A stretch of DNA of 64,000 bases from DATBQN01 sp963755825 (lineage in GTDB: Bacteria > Acidobacteriota > Thermoanaerobaculia > Multivoradales > UBA5704): assembly GCA_963755825.1 (NCBI GenBank), contig CAVWLA010000002.1:77289-141288 (forward strand). The letters are read 5' to 3'. The notes under the pieces were generated by a model. It ran no database searches. It was not told where the DNA came from and saw only the letters and a program-made list of their open reading frames with translations. Every line of letters begins with the position of its first letter. The first letter of the stretch is position 1. The translations under genes and the position numbers were made by a program. Positions 6,996 through 15,525 of the stretch are shown piece after piece.

Positions 6996-7589
6996 TTAGA
7001 GCAGATAGAGGGTCGGGAACAGGAAGATCCAGACCAGGTCCACGAAGTGCCAGTAGAGGCCCGCCACCTCGATCCGGTTGGCGAAGCGCTCGGGGTCGGT
7101 CTTGTACATCTTCGCCCCCGGCCCCCAGAAGTAGCCGTTGACGATCATCCCGCCGAGGACGTGCAGCCCATGGAGGCCGGTCAGCGTGAAGTAGATGGCG
7201 AGGAAGGTGTTGGTCGACGGGTAGTGGTGGGTCTCGAACTTGTGGGCGTACTCGATCGACTTGATGACCATGAAGCCGAGGCCACAGAGGATGGTGAGCG
7301 CCATGTAGAGCCGGTACTTCTTGAACTCGCCGAGCTTGAGCGAGGCCCAGGACATCACCATGGTGACCGACGAGCTGATGAGGATGAGCGTGTTGAGCGT
7401 CGCCAGCGGGACGTTGAGGCCCTCGTCGCGCCCGTGCGGCCAGGCCGGAGCGCCGGTCCGCAGCAGGATGTAGGAGGAGAAGAGGGCGCCGAAGAGCATC
7501 ACCTCGGAGGCGAGGAAGAGCCAGATGCCGAGCTTGGCGTTGAACAGGCCGGTGTCCGGCCGCGGCTCGACGTTGTACGGGATCTCCAT
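6996..7589 (-). CDS. coxC: Cytochrome c oxidase subunit III (A1-type oxidase)
   Basis: A 197-residue protein with five membrane helices, in line with the short five-helix form of subunit III. Family motifs visible are WLFLASEVMLFG (about 23-34), the helix with the internal acidic residue GFMVIKSIEYAHKFE, LTGLHGLHVLGG and the C-terminal VAGLYWHFVDLVWIFLFPTLYL. It is followed by subunit IV and preceded by subunit I with a 3-base gap, so the three are tightly coupled. It supports the proton-uptake pathway of subunit I. Confidence 0.95.
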   Translation of the reverse strand: MEIPYNVEPRPDTGLFNAKLGIWLFLASEVMLFGALFSSYILLRTGAPAWPHGRDEGLNVPLATLNTLILISSSVTMVMSWASLKLGEFKKYRLYMALTILCGLGFMVIKSIEYAHKFETHHYPSTNTFLAIYFTLTGLHGLHVLGGMIVNGYFWGPGAKMYKTDPERFANRIEVAGLYWHFVDLVWIFLFPTLYLL

Positions 7590-7592
7590 GGA

Positions 7593-9371
7593 TCAGGCCT
7601 CCACCAGTTCGTGGTGCTGCGGCGTGAAGTCGGCGGGGGCGCCCGGCACGCTGTAGTCGTAGGGGCCGCGCACGACGGTCGGCACGTGCTCGAAGTTGCC
7701 GTGGGCGAGCGGCGGCGAGTCGGCGGCCGCCCACTCGAGGGTGGTCGCCTCCCACGGGTTGGCGCCCACCTTCTCACCCTTCTTGATGCTCCAGAAGAGG
7801 TTGATGATGAAGGGGATCTGCGACAGCCCCAGGCACCAGGCGGAGATCGACATGAAGGGGTTCCAGTGCAGCACGGCCTGGGCGTGCGAGTAGTCGTAGC
7901 CGCCGTCGTAGAGGCGGCGCGAGACGCCGGCGAGGCCCTGGATGAACATCGGCATGAAGACGCCGTTGATGAAGAGGAACGACGGCCAGAAGTGGAGCCG
8001 GCCGAGCGTGTCGCTCATCTTCCGCCCGGTCATCTTGGGGAACCAGTAGTAGATGCCGGCGAACATGGCGAAGATCGTCCCCGGCGCCACCACGTAGTGG
8101 AAGTGGCCGATGACGTAGTAGGTGTCGTGGAGGTGGATGTCGGTCGGCGCCAGGCCGAGCGGCAGGCCGGTCAGGCCGCCGATGCCGAACATCGGCAGGA
8201 AGGCGAGCGCGAAGAGCATCGGCGTCGTGAAGCGGATCGACGCTCCCCACAGCGAGATGAAGAGGGCGGTGAGGATGATGACCGACGGGATCGAGATGAT
8301 CATCGTCGTGGTCTGGAAGAAGGTGCTCATCGCCGTGCCCATGCCGGTCATGAACATGTGGTGCGCCCAGACGACGAACGACATGAAGCCGAGGAAGACC
8401 GTCGCGTAGACCATCGAGCGGTAGCCCCAAAGGGGCTTGCGGGTGTTGTTGGCGATCACCTCCGCGACGATGCCGAAGGCGGGGAGGATGAGCACGTAGA
8501 CCTCGGGGTGGGCGAGGAACCAGAAGAGATGCTGCCAGAGGAGCGGGCTGCCGCCGCCGGAGTTGGCGAGATGCTGGCCGGTGACGACCAGGCCCGAGGG
8601 GAGGAAGAAGCTCGTCCCCGCCAGCCGGTCCATCATCTGGAGGACGGCCGCCGCCTGCAGCGCCGGGAAGGCGAGGAGGAGAAGGAACGAGGTCACCAGC
8701 TGCGCCCAGACGAAGAACGGCAGGCGCATCCAGGTGAGGCCCGGAGCGCGCAGCTGCACGATCGTGGTGATGAAGTTGGTGGCGCCGAGGAGCGAGGAGA
8801 AGATGAGGAAGAGCATGCCGAAGAGCCAGATCGTCTGGCCCGAGGGCGCGATGTCCGAGAGCGGCGGATAGGAGGTCCAGCCGGACTGCGCCGAGCCGCC
8901 GGGGACGAAGAAGCTGGAGAGCATCACCACGCCGCCGACCAGGTAGACCCAGTAGCTCATCATGTTGAGCTTCGGGAACGCCATGTCGGGGGCGCCGATC
9001 TGCAGCGGCACGACGTAGTTGCCGAAGGCGCCGACGGCGAGCGGCACGATGCCGAGGAAGACCATGATGGTGCCGTGCATGGCGCCGAGCTGGTTGTAGA
9101 ACTCGGGGGCCATGATGCCGCCCGGCGCGTTGGTCTCGCTCAGCCACTTGCCGAGCAGCGGGATCGCCTGGCCCGGATAGGCGAGCTGCCAGCGCATCAT
9201 CATCATCAGGCAGAAGCCGAAGAGGAGGAAGGTCAGCGAGGTGAAGCCGTACTGGATGCCGATGACCTTGTGGTCCTGGGAGAAGACGTACTTGCGGAGG
9301 AAGGAGAGCTCCTCGTGACCGCCGTGATCGGCGTGGCCGTGAGCGAGACTCTCGTCGACTAGAGCCGTCAT
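7593..9371 (-). CDS. coxA: Cytochrome c oxidase subunit I, A1-type (Glu motif)
   Basis: A 592-residue heme-copper oxidase catalytic subunit with about 12 membrane helices. Visible residues: H99 as a heme a ligand (AMHGT), the CuB/Tyr motif AHPEVY (287-292), CuB histidines H337-H338 (VWAHHMF), and the heme a/a3 ligands in DTYYVIGHFHYV. The Glu in HPEV places it in subtype A1, in contrast to the second oxidase in this window, which has the YS motif of subtype A2. It reduces oxygen to water and pumps protons in the inner membrane. It is the first gene of the operon, starting at ATG 9371 with GGAGG upstream. Confidence 0.97.
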   Translation of the reverse strand: MTALVDESLAHGHADHGGHEELSFLRKYVFSQDHKVIGIQYGFTSLTFLLFGFCLMMMMRWQLAYPGQAIPLLGKWLSETNAPGGIMAPEFYNQLGAMHGTIMVFLGIVPLAVGAFGNYVVPLQIGAPDMAFPKLNMMSYWVYLVGGVVMLSSFFVPGGSAQSGWTSYPPLSDIAPSGQTIWLFGMLFLIFSSLLGATNFITTIVQLRAPGLTWMRLPFFVWAQLVTSFLLLLAFPALQAAAVLQMMDRLAGTSFFLPSGLVVTGQHLANSGGGSPLLWQHLFWFLAHPEVYVLILPAFGIVAEVIANNTRKPLWGYRSMVYATVFLGFMSFVVWAHHMFMTGMGTAMSTFFQTTTMIISIPSVIILTALFISLWGASIRFTTPMLFALAFLPMFGIGGLTGLPLGLAPTDIHLHDTYYVIGHFHYVVAPGTIFAMFAGIYYWFPKMTGRKMSDTLGRLHFWPSFLFINGVFMPMFIQGLAGVSRRLYDGGYDYSHAQAVLHWNPFMSISAWCLGLSQIPFIINLFWSIKKGEKVGANPWEATTLEWAAADSPPLAHGNFEHVPTVVRGPYDYSVPGAPADFTPQHHELVEA

Positions 9372-9682
9372 CTACACCTCCTCGATGGGATGAACCGGGG
9401 CGGGCGCGGGCCGGCGGCGCGCGGACTTGCGCGCGGGACCTTCTCGGGAGAGAGGGGCCAGGGTGCCTGTTCCCAGCGATGGCTGCACGAAAAACTTCTC
9501 GCTAGCTGTCGAAGTCTGCCAAAGACGGCTGAGTGTACACAGCCGGAAAGCCAGCCGCAAGATGCGGTCGATCCGGCGCGGGCCGGCGCCTGTCGCCGGC
9601 CTTGGTCGGTCCTCGCGAGCCGTCGGGGAGACCGTCTCGTCCGCCGCCTCCGCTGGCGCCCCGCCTGGGGAGACATCGCCTC
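9372..9682. other. Non-coding leader region of the coxA operon
   Basis: About 310 bases without a convincing gene, lying upstream of coxA on the minus strand. A locally AT-richer patch at about 9488-9545 is the most likely promoter area. I could not define -35/-10 boxes with confidence. Confidence 0.4.
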
Positions 9683-9708
9683 CCTGCCCGCGAGCTGCCG
9701 CGGGCAGG
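9683..9708 (-). terminator. Strong hairpin downstream of the monoheme cytochrome gene
   Basis: A perfect 10-bp stem, CCTGCCCGCG and its complement, with a six-base loop, ends 17 bases after the stop codon of the gene at 9726-11309. There is no T-run, so it is an intrinsic-terminator-like or mRNA-stabilising hairpin. Confidence 0.55.
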
Positions 9709-9725
9709 GGACCGGCTGCGGCGTC

Positions 9726-11309
9726 TCAGGGCTTGATCTGGTTGGGGTCAACGCAGGCGACGGGCTTGCCGTTGACGAAGTAGTTCCCGTACTCGATGAA
9801 GGCCACCTGGAGCTGCAGCGAGGTATCGAGCGACAGCGCCGCCGGATAGTTGCCGGTGCCGTAGGACATGGGGAACTCGGTGGTCTGGAAATAGGCGACG
9901 TTCTCCTGGGAGTAGTTGGTGCACTCGCCGGTGAAGCCGAAGATCGGCGGCAGGATCGGCCCGTAGATGCCGAGCTGGCCGGTCGGCTGGGCATAGCCCG
10001 CGCCGTGACAGGAGAGGCACGAGGAGAGCTTGTTGTCGACCGGCCCCGCCAGGCGGTGCTCGCAGCCGAAATGCTGGCGCGGATCGCTCGGGTCGCGGAG
10101 CACGCTCTGGTGCAGCGGCAGGCTGTCGGCCCGCGGGACGGCGGGGAAGGTCCAGGCGTCCATCCCCCACTGCAGACCGACCGGCGCCAGGTGATCCCAG
10201 GCCGTGGGGCCGTCGCCGTAGTCGGCATAGAAGGCGAAGGTGCCGAAGACCCAGCGGCTGGGCGAGCGCGCGTCGACGACGGCGACGTCCATCTGCACCA
10301 GCCGCACCGGCGCCGGCGCACGCCGGCACTCGTAGGCGCCGTCCGGCTTCTCGCGGTGGCGGTCGACCGTCCAGGCGGGCGAGCCCTCGAGATACGGCAC
10401 CTCCTCCGGCGTCGCGGTGGTGAAGAGCAGCTTGGCGACGACCGTCCCCTCGGGGAACGGCAGGCCGGCGGGGAAGCTCTGGCCGCCCTTCGACACCAGG
10501 TGCGGCCGCCCATCTTCCGGCCAGGTGCGGCCGACGGCATAGGCGCCCCAGGGGTTGTAGATGCCGAAGGCCCAGGTCTCGAAACCGTAGCGGCCGCCCT
10601 CGAGATTGTTGGCGAGGAGCATGGCGCGCCCCTTCGCCTGCAGCTTCTCGACGTCCTTGGGAGCGAGCTGCAGCGTGTGGGTGGCGAAGCCTTCGCCGCC
10701 GCCATGGAAATCGGAGATGCGCGCCGTCCGCTCGTTGGTCATGCCGTGCACGAACTCGCGGCCCTGGGTCGGGTCGTAGGCCATCCATGGCACGTGGAAC
10801 CAGCGGGTCTCCCTGCCGACCTTCACCTTCCAGCCGATCTCGTTGCCGAGCGCCGGGTCCTGGCCCTGCTTCACATAGTCGAGGACCGCCTGCATGTACT
10901 TGTCCCATCCCTGGTCCCAGGCGGGCGACGGGCCGGAGAGGTTGGTCGAGAAGTCGACGTCCACCCCGAGCCATTTGCAGACCTCCTTCGGGCAGGGCTT
11001 CAGCGCCTGCTTGGGGTAGTCGTGGCTGAGATGGAAGACCGGCCCCGTCCAGCCCGGCGGCGCCGGCACGACGGCATTGCGGAAGGCGAGCTGATGCGCC
11101 GAACCGGCGGGTGCGGGGCTGGTCGCCTTCGCCGCCTTCGCGGCCGCCGCGTGGACGAATTCGTTGGCGACCATCCCCGGCGCGCCGGGGGTCGACGGCT
11201 GGACCGCCGGCGGGTCGGCGGCGAAGGCGGCGGCGGCGAAGACGGCGACCGCCGTGATGCCAAGAGCGCCCGCGAGGGCCATCCGGCTCTCAACTGCAAT
11301 GTTCTTCAT
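9726..11309 (-). CDS. Large periplasmic monoheme cytochrome c protein
   Basis: A 527-residue exported protein. It starts at ATG 11309 behind GAGGAGGGAGTG and has a signal peptide (basic start, hydrophobic stretch to AAFAA at about residue 34). It has a single heme site, CLSCH (431-435), near the C-terminus. The first 400 residues are rich in Trp/Tyr/Gly and match no domain I can name. The gene lies just upstream of the A1 oxidase operon on the same strand, separated by a hairpin and about 350 bases. It could donate electrons to that oxidase or be a heme-containing enzyme; the sequence alone does not decide. A longer upstream frame to 11417 exists but has no ribosome site. Confidence 0.8.
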   Translation of the reverse strand: MKNIAVESRMALAGALGITAVAVFAAAAFAADPPAVQPSTPGAPGMVANEFVHAAAAKAAKATSPAPAGSAHQLAFRNAVVPAPPGWTGPVFHLSHDYPKQALKPCPKEVCKWLGVDVDFSTNLSGPSPAWDQGWDKYMQAVLDYVKQGQDPALGNEIGWKVKVGRETRWFHVPWMAYDPTQGREFVHGMTNERTARISDFHGGGEGFATHTLQLAPKDVEKLQAKGRAMLLANNLEGGRYGFETWAFGIYNPWGAYAVGRTWPEDGRPHLVSKGGQSFPAGLPFPEGTVVAKLLFTTATPEEVPYLEGSPAWTVDRHREKPDGAYECRRAPAPVRLVQMDVAVVDARSPSRWVFGTFAFYADYGDGPTAWDHLAPVGLQWGMDAWTFPAVPRADSLPLHQSVLRDPSDPRQHFGCEHRLAGPVDNKLSSCLSCHGAGYAQPTGQLGIYGPILPPIFGFTGECTNYSQENVAYFQTTEFPMSYGTGNYPAALSLDTSLQLQVAFIEYGNYFVNGKPVACVDPNQIKP

Positions 11310-11569
11310 CACTCCCTCCTCGACCCGCGGAAGGAGATCCAAGAACCCGACGGACGCTCGACCGCACGCGCGGACCGCCGCCGAAGCGGGCTCATGAGAC
11401 CCCGCAACGCGAGCCAATAGAACTACGATTTAGCGATCGATGATACGCGCGGCGCGGAGCGGCCGCAAGCTGCCGTAGGCTCCTCGTCCAACAAGCGGTC
11501 GAAACCGCCTCCGATGGCCGCCGCGAAGCAGCGGACGCGCATGCTAAAATTTGCCCAAGGCTGGCCCAG

Positions 11570-12133
11570 ATGTCTCCGACCGCACCCGTTCCCGCGACCT
11601 ACCGGATCACCTTCGAGGACTGGCTCCGCTTTCCGGAGGACGGCAACCTCTACGAGATCCTCGGGGGAGAGCTCGCCGTGTCGCCACCACCCACCCTCCG
11701 CCACCAGAGGATCGGTCGCAAGCTGCTGCGCGCCATCGATTCCTACTTCGAGGAGCGCTCCAGCGGCGAGGTCTTCTACGCGCCGACCGGCGTCCGCCTC
11801 TCCGCGGAGGACGTCCTGGAGCCCGATCTCGTCGCCGTCCTCCGCGAGCATTTCGACCGCATGGCGGACGAGAGGTACGTCACCGGCGTGCCGGACCTCG
11901 TCGTCGAGATCCTCTCGCCCGGCACGGCGGGACGCGACCTCGGCGCCAAGCGGGAGATCTACGAGAGAGCCGGCGTTCCCGAGTACTGGATCGTCGATCC
12001 GGTCGCGGCGGCCATCCAGGTGCTCACGCTCGTGGACGGCACCTTCCAGGAGGTCGGCCCCTACCGCCGCAGCCAGACGCTCGTCTCGCCTCTGCTGCCG
12101 GGGCTCGCGATCCAGCTCGCGAAGATTTTCTAG
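11570..12133 (+). CDS. Uma2-family putative nuclease (DUF820)
   Basis: A 187-residue protein with the PD-(D/E)XK-like Uma2 pattern: EDWLRFPEDGNLYEILGGE at the start, EPDLVAVL in the middle, PDLVVEILSPGTAGRD, then K-x-x-x-Y and PEYWIVDP. The proposed metal site includes the Asp of EPDL, the Glu of VEIL and the Lys of the K-x-x-x-Y segment. The family is common in Cyanobacteria and Acidobacteria, often in many copies, and its function is unclear. A TAAAAT -10-like box at 11545-11550 precedes ATG 11570. It is isolated between two minus-strand respiratory genes and is unrelated to them. Confidence 0.88.
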   Translation: MSPTAPVPATYRITFEDWLRFPEDGNLYEILGGELAVSPPPTLRHQRIGRKLLRAIDSYFEERSSGEVFYAPTGVRLSAEDVLEPDLVAVLREHFDRMADERYVTGVPDLVVEILSPGTAGRDLGAKREIYERAGVPEYWIVDPVAAAIQVLTLVDGTFQEVGPYRRSQTLVSPLLPGLAIQLAKIF

Positions 12134-12168
12134 CCTCTCCGTTGCCGGCGGCCCGGCCGGCGGCTCCT

Positions 12169-12837
12169 CTACTCGATCGCCTTCAGGTCCGTCTCCAGCT
12201 TGCGCACCGACTCCGGGTCGAGGCCGTCGTAGTAGCCGCGGATGCGGCCCTGGCTATCGACGAGAACGAAGCGGGTGCTGTGGAGGATCGGTTCCGCTTG
12301 TTCAGAGGAGCCAGGGCCGCCGGCGGGCTCGACGGCGAGCTTGAAGCCGTCGCGGGAGAGGTGGTGGAGATCGGCCTGCGAGCCGGTGAGGAAGAGCCAG
12401 GCGGGCGGTGCCCGGTAGCGGGCGGCGTAGGCGGCGAGGGCCGCCGGCGTGTCGCGGTCGGGGTCGACCGAGAAGGAGACGAAGTGGAGGCGCGGGCCTC
12501 GCGTCGCAGCCGAAGGCGAAGCGGGCGCCGCGAGGTCGAGTTCCTTGGCGAGCGCCGCCATCCGCTCGCTCATCAGCGGGCAGGAGGCGGCGCAGCGGGT
12601 GAAGACGAAGTCGGCGATCCACGGGGCGCCGGCGAGCTCGGCAGCGGTCACCGTGCGGCCGTCGCGGTTCACCAGCGAGAAGGGCGGCACCGCGCCGAGG
12701 ACGGGCGGCGGCTGGTGGCCGAGGGACCAGCGGCTCCAGGCGGCGGCGACGCCGACCGAGAGCAGCGCGCCGACGAGGAGGCCCCAGAGGAGGCCCCGCC
12801 GCAGGATGACTGCTCCCCGCGGCGGCGCCGTGGTCAC
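12169..12837 (-). CDS. sco: Sco1/SenC/PrrC family copper chaperone
   Basis: A 222-residue protein anchored by one N-terminal helix (about 13-35) with a periplasmic thioredoxin-fold domain. Copper ligands are visible: C82 and C86 (FTRCAASCP) and H186 (ILHSTRF). Sco proteins deliver or reduce copper for the CuA site of oxidase subunit II. GTG 12837 overlaps the stop of the ABC permease gene (GTGA), so it is the last gene of a ctaA-ctaB-ABC-sco cluster. A second Sco protein is encoded at 35341-36219 next to the other oxidase, suggesting one dedicated chaperone per oxidase. Confidence 0.9.
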   Translation of the reverse strand: MTTAPPRGAVILRRGLLWGLLVGALLSVGVAAAWSRWSLGHQPPPVLGAVPPFSLVNRDGRTVTAAELAGAPWIADFVFTRCAASCPLMSERMAALAKELDLAAPASPSAATRGPRLHFVSFSVDPDRDTPAALAAYAARYRAPPAWLFLTGSQADLHHLSRDGFKLAVEPAGGPGSSEQAEPILHSTRFVLVDSQGRIRGYYDGLDPESVRKLETDLKAIE

Positions 12838-13619
12838 TCGACTCTCCCGCCCCGCGTGACGGCGAGATCGCAGCCGTAGGCGACGAGCGTGAAGGCGAGG
12901 GTGATGACGACCGCGGCGCCCGGCGAGACGATGCCCGCGGCGGCGGTCGCCGGCGCGCCGGAGCGCACCACCAGGAGGTCGTGCAGCGCCGCGACGCCGT
13001 AGGTGAGCGGGTTCACCCGCATGAGGAGGCCGAGCCAGACCGGCGCGCCGGCGAGCGGGAAGAAGGCTCCAGAGAGAAGCCACATCGGCAGCAGCACGAC
13101 GTTCATCACCCCGTGGAAACCCTGCACCGAGTCGAGCTTCCAGGCGAAGGCGAAGCCGATGGCGGTGAGCGCCAGCGCGAGGAGGGCGAGGATCCCCGCC
13201 GCGGCGAGGCCGGAGGCGAGGGTCAGCCGCAGGCCGGCGAGCGGCGCCAGGAGGAGGAAGACGGCGCCCTGGATCCAGGCGAGCGTGGCACCGCCGAGCA
13301 CCTTGCCGGCGACGATGGCACCGCGGCCCACCGGCGCCACCAGCACCGCTTGGAGGAAGCCCTCGTGGCGGTCCTCGATCACCGAGATCGTCGAGAAGAT
13401 CGCCGCGAAGAGGAGCACCAGGACGATCGTGCCGGGGAAGAAGAACTGCAGGTAGGAGACCCCCGAGGCGCCCGGCTGCTGGAACGAGCCCGAGAGGCCG
13501 CTCCCCATGAACAGCCAGAACACCAGCGGCGTGCCGATGGCGCCCGCCACCCGGCTCGGCTGGCGGAAGAAGCGCACCAGCTCGCGCTGCCAGAGGGTGA
13601 TCGCGGCGAGGCCGTTCAT
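12834..13619 (-). CDS. ABC-2 type transporter permease
   Basis: A 261-residue permease with six membrane helices and the ABC-2 layout: cytoplasmic amphipathic start (LWQRELVRFFRQPSRV), a long loop after helix 1, and NPLTYGVAALHDLL before the last helix. It pairs with the ATPase gene that overlaps its start by 4 bases. The substrate is unknown. Position between ctaB and sco suggests a role in cytochrome oxidase biogenesis, for example export of a heme- or copper-related factor, but related exporters also handle sodium, drugs or polysaccharides. Confidence 0.88.
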   Translation of the reverse strand: MNGLAAITLWQRELVRFFRQPSRVAGAIGTPLVFWLFMGSGLSGSFQQPGASGVSYLQFFFPGTIVLVLLFAAIFSTISVIEDRHEGFLQAVLVAPVGRGAIVAGKVLGGATLAWIQGAVFLLLAPLAGLRLTLASGLAAAGILALLALALTAIGFAFAWKLDSVQGFHGVMNVVLLPMWLLSGAFFPLAGAPVWLGLLMRVNPLTYGVAALHDLLVVRSGAPATAAAGIVSPGAAVVITLAFTLVAYGCDLAVTRGGRVE

Positions 13620-14605
13620 GCGCCGGCCTCGTCCTCGCCGTACAGCCGGTGCCCGGTGCGGCGGAGGAAGACGTCCTCGAGGGTCGGCCTGGCGACGGTG
13701 ACGGAGTCGACCCGGCCGGGGAGCGCCTCGACCAGCCGCGCCACGAACTCGTGCGCCCGCTCGAGCTCGAGCCGCAGCGCGCCGTCGCGGACGCTCGGCG
13801 CGAGGTCGGGATAGCGCGCCTTGACGTCGCGCGCCAGCCCCTCGGGATCGGCGCCGGCGAGCGTCACCACGTCGCCGCCGATCTCCTCCTTGAGCGCCGC
13901 CGGCGAGCCCTGCGCCACGATCTCGCCGCCGGCGAGGAGCGCCAGCCGGTCGCAGCGGTCCCCCTCCTCCATGAAGTGGGTGGTGAGGAGGACCGTCACC
14001 CCCTCGCGCTGGAGGGCGAAGAGGGTTTCCCAGAGATCGCGCCGCGCGCCGGGGTCGAGGCCGGTCGACGGCTCGTCGAGGAGGAGCAGGCGCGGCTTGT
14101 GGAGGAGCGACTTGGCGATCTCGGCCCGCCGCCGCAGGCCCCCGGAGAGCGTCTTCGCCCGCTCCTTGGCGCGCGCGGTGAGGCCGAAGCGCTCGAGGGC
14201 GGCGGCGATACGGCTCGCGAGGTCGCGCCCGGAGAGACCGTAGAGATGGCCCTGGTGAGCGAGGTTCTCGCTGACGGTGAGCTGGGCGTCGAGCGACGGC
14301 GACTGGAAGACGACGCCGAGGTCGCGGCGGACGCGTGCCGCCTCCTTGGCGAGGTCGCGGCCGAAGACGGCGACGGTGCCGCGGGAGGGGCTCGCGAGGG
14401 TCGCCAGGATGCGGAAGAGGGTCGTCTTGCCGCCGCCGTTGGGCCCCAGGAAGCCGAAGATCTCGCCCGGCTCGACGCGGAAGCCGATGCCGCGGAGCGC
14501 CTGCCGCTCGCCGTAGGCGAACTCGACGCCGGCGGCCTCGACCGCGGCGGTCGCGGTCGCCGCGGCGGCGGCGCGCGGCGGGGCGGCGGTCTCGACGGCG
14601 CTCAT
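13616..14605 (-). CDS. ABC transporter ATP-binding protein
   Basis: A 329-residue ATPase with Walker A GPNGGGKTT (54-62; the usual Ala of GPNGAGKTT is Gly), signature LSGG, Walker B LLLLDEPSTGLDP and the H-loop TTHFMEEG. The C-terminal extension of about 90 residues is typical of ATPases that drive ABC-2 exporters. It overlaps the permease gene by 4 bases. ATG 14605 lies 2 bases after the ctaB stop, so it belongs to the heme-synthase operon. The Ala/Thr-rich first 25 residues look like a linker. Confidence 0.92.
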   Translation of the reverse strand: MSAVETAAPPRAAAAATATAAVEAAGVEFAYGERQALRGIGFRVEPGEIFGFLGPNGGGKTTLFRILATLASPSRGTVAVFGRDLAKEAARVRRDLGVVFQSPSLDAQLTVSENLAHQGHLYGLSGRDLASRIAAALERFGLTARAKERAKTLSGGLRRRAEIAKSLLHKPRLLLLDEPSTGLDPGARRDLWETLFALQREGVTVLLTTHFMEEGDRCDRLALLAGGEIVAQGSPAALKEEIGGDVVTLAGADPEGLARDVKARYPDLAPSVRDGALRLELERAHEFVARLVEALPGRVDSVTVARPTLEDVFLRRTGHRLYGEDEAGA

Positions 14606-14607
14606 GG

Positions 14608-15525
14608 TCAGAGCAGCACCCGATCGAGGAGCATGGCGAGAAGGAGCGCCGGAAGGTAGAGGATCGAGGCGAACATGAGGCGGCGCGCCGCGGGCATCGT
14701 CCGCCGGCGCGCGAAGACGGCGCCGGCAGCGAGGTAGGCGAGGCCGAGGGCGAGCGCGACGGCGAAATAGACGCCGCCGAGGAGATGGAGCACGGTGGGC
14801 ATCAGGCTCACCGGCACCAGCGCGGCGCCGTAGAGGATGACCTGCCGGCCGGTCCGCCGCCCTTCGGGGTCGCGCACGGTGAGCATGGGAAAGCCGGCGG
14901 CCCGGTAGTCTTCGCGGCAGAGCCAGGCGATGGCCAGGAAGTGTGGCATCTGCCAGAGGAAGAGGATGCCGAAGAGCACCCAGGCGGCGAGCCCCAGGTG
15001 GCCGCTGACGGCGCTCCACCCCATCATCGGCGGAATGGCGCCGGGGACGGCGCCGACGATCGTCGCCAGCGAGCTCACCCGCTTGAGCGGCGTGTAGACG
15101 AAGACGTAGCCGGCGAGCGCCACGGCGCCGAGGAGCGCGGTGAGCAGGTTGACGGCGAGGGTCAGGTAGACCAGGCCGGCGACGCCGAGGACGACGCCCA
15201 AGAGGAGCGCCGCGTCCGGCGCCAGCCGCCCGGCCGGCAGCGGCCGGTTGGCGGTCCGCCGCATGAGGGCGTCGGTGTCGCGCTCGAGGACGTGGTTGAG
15301 GGCCGAGCCGCCCGCCGAGATGAGCCCGGTGCCGAGGAGCGTCTGGATGAGGAGGACGACCGAGATCCGCTCGTGCACCGCCGACTTGGCGAGGAGGAAC
15401 CCGAGGCCGGCGGTGAGCACGACCATGAGGGTGATCCCCGGCTTCGTCAGCTCGACGAGGTCGGCGAGCAGGAGCGAGCCGGCGAGCGGCCGCTCCGCCG
15501 CGAGGTGCGGCGCCTCGGTGCTCAA
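14608..15525 (-). CDS. ctaB: Protoheme IX farnesyltransferase (heme O synthase)
   Basis: A 305-residue UbiA-superfamily membrane enzyme with about nine helices. It farnesylates heme B to heme O. Visible motifs are LTKPGITLMV near residue 27, the first aspartate region NHVLERDTDALMRRTANRPLP, and YTPLKRVS with the conserved Asp-containing loop later. The start at 15525 overlaps the ctaA stop by 4 bases, so heme O and heme A synthases are coupled. Both oxidases in the window need heme A, so this pair probably serves both. Confidence 0.95.
   Translation of the reverse strand: MSTEAPHLAAERPLAGSLLLADLVELTKPGITLMVVLTAGLGFLLAKSAVHERISVVLLIQTLLGTGLISAGGSALNHVLERDTDALMRRTANRPLPAGRLAPDAALLLGVVLGVAGLVYLTLAVNLLTALLGAVALAGYVFVYTPLKRVSSLATIVGAVPGAIPPMMGWSAVSGHLGLAAWVLFGILFLWQMPHFLAIAWLCREDYRAAGFPMLTVRDPEGRRTGRQVILYGAALVPVSLMPTVLHLLGGVYFAVALALGLAYLAAGAVFARRRTMPAARRLMFASILYLPALLLAMLLDRVLL

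Noticed and set aside
6630..9362. 910-residue open frame on the plus strand opposite coxA and coxC
   Set aside because: Composition is Arg/Asp/Glu/Gly/His low-complexity typical of the antisense of high-GC membrane-protein genes; it lacks a domain or ribosome site.
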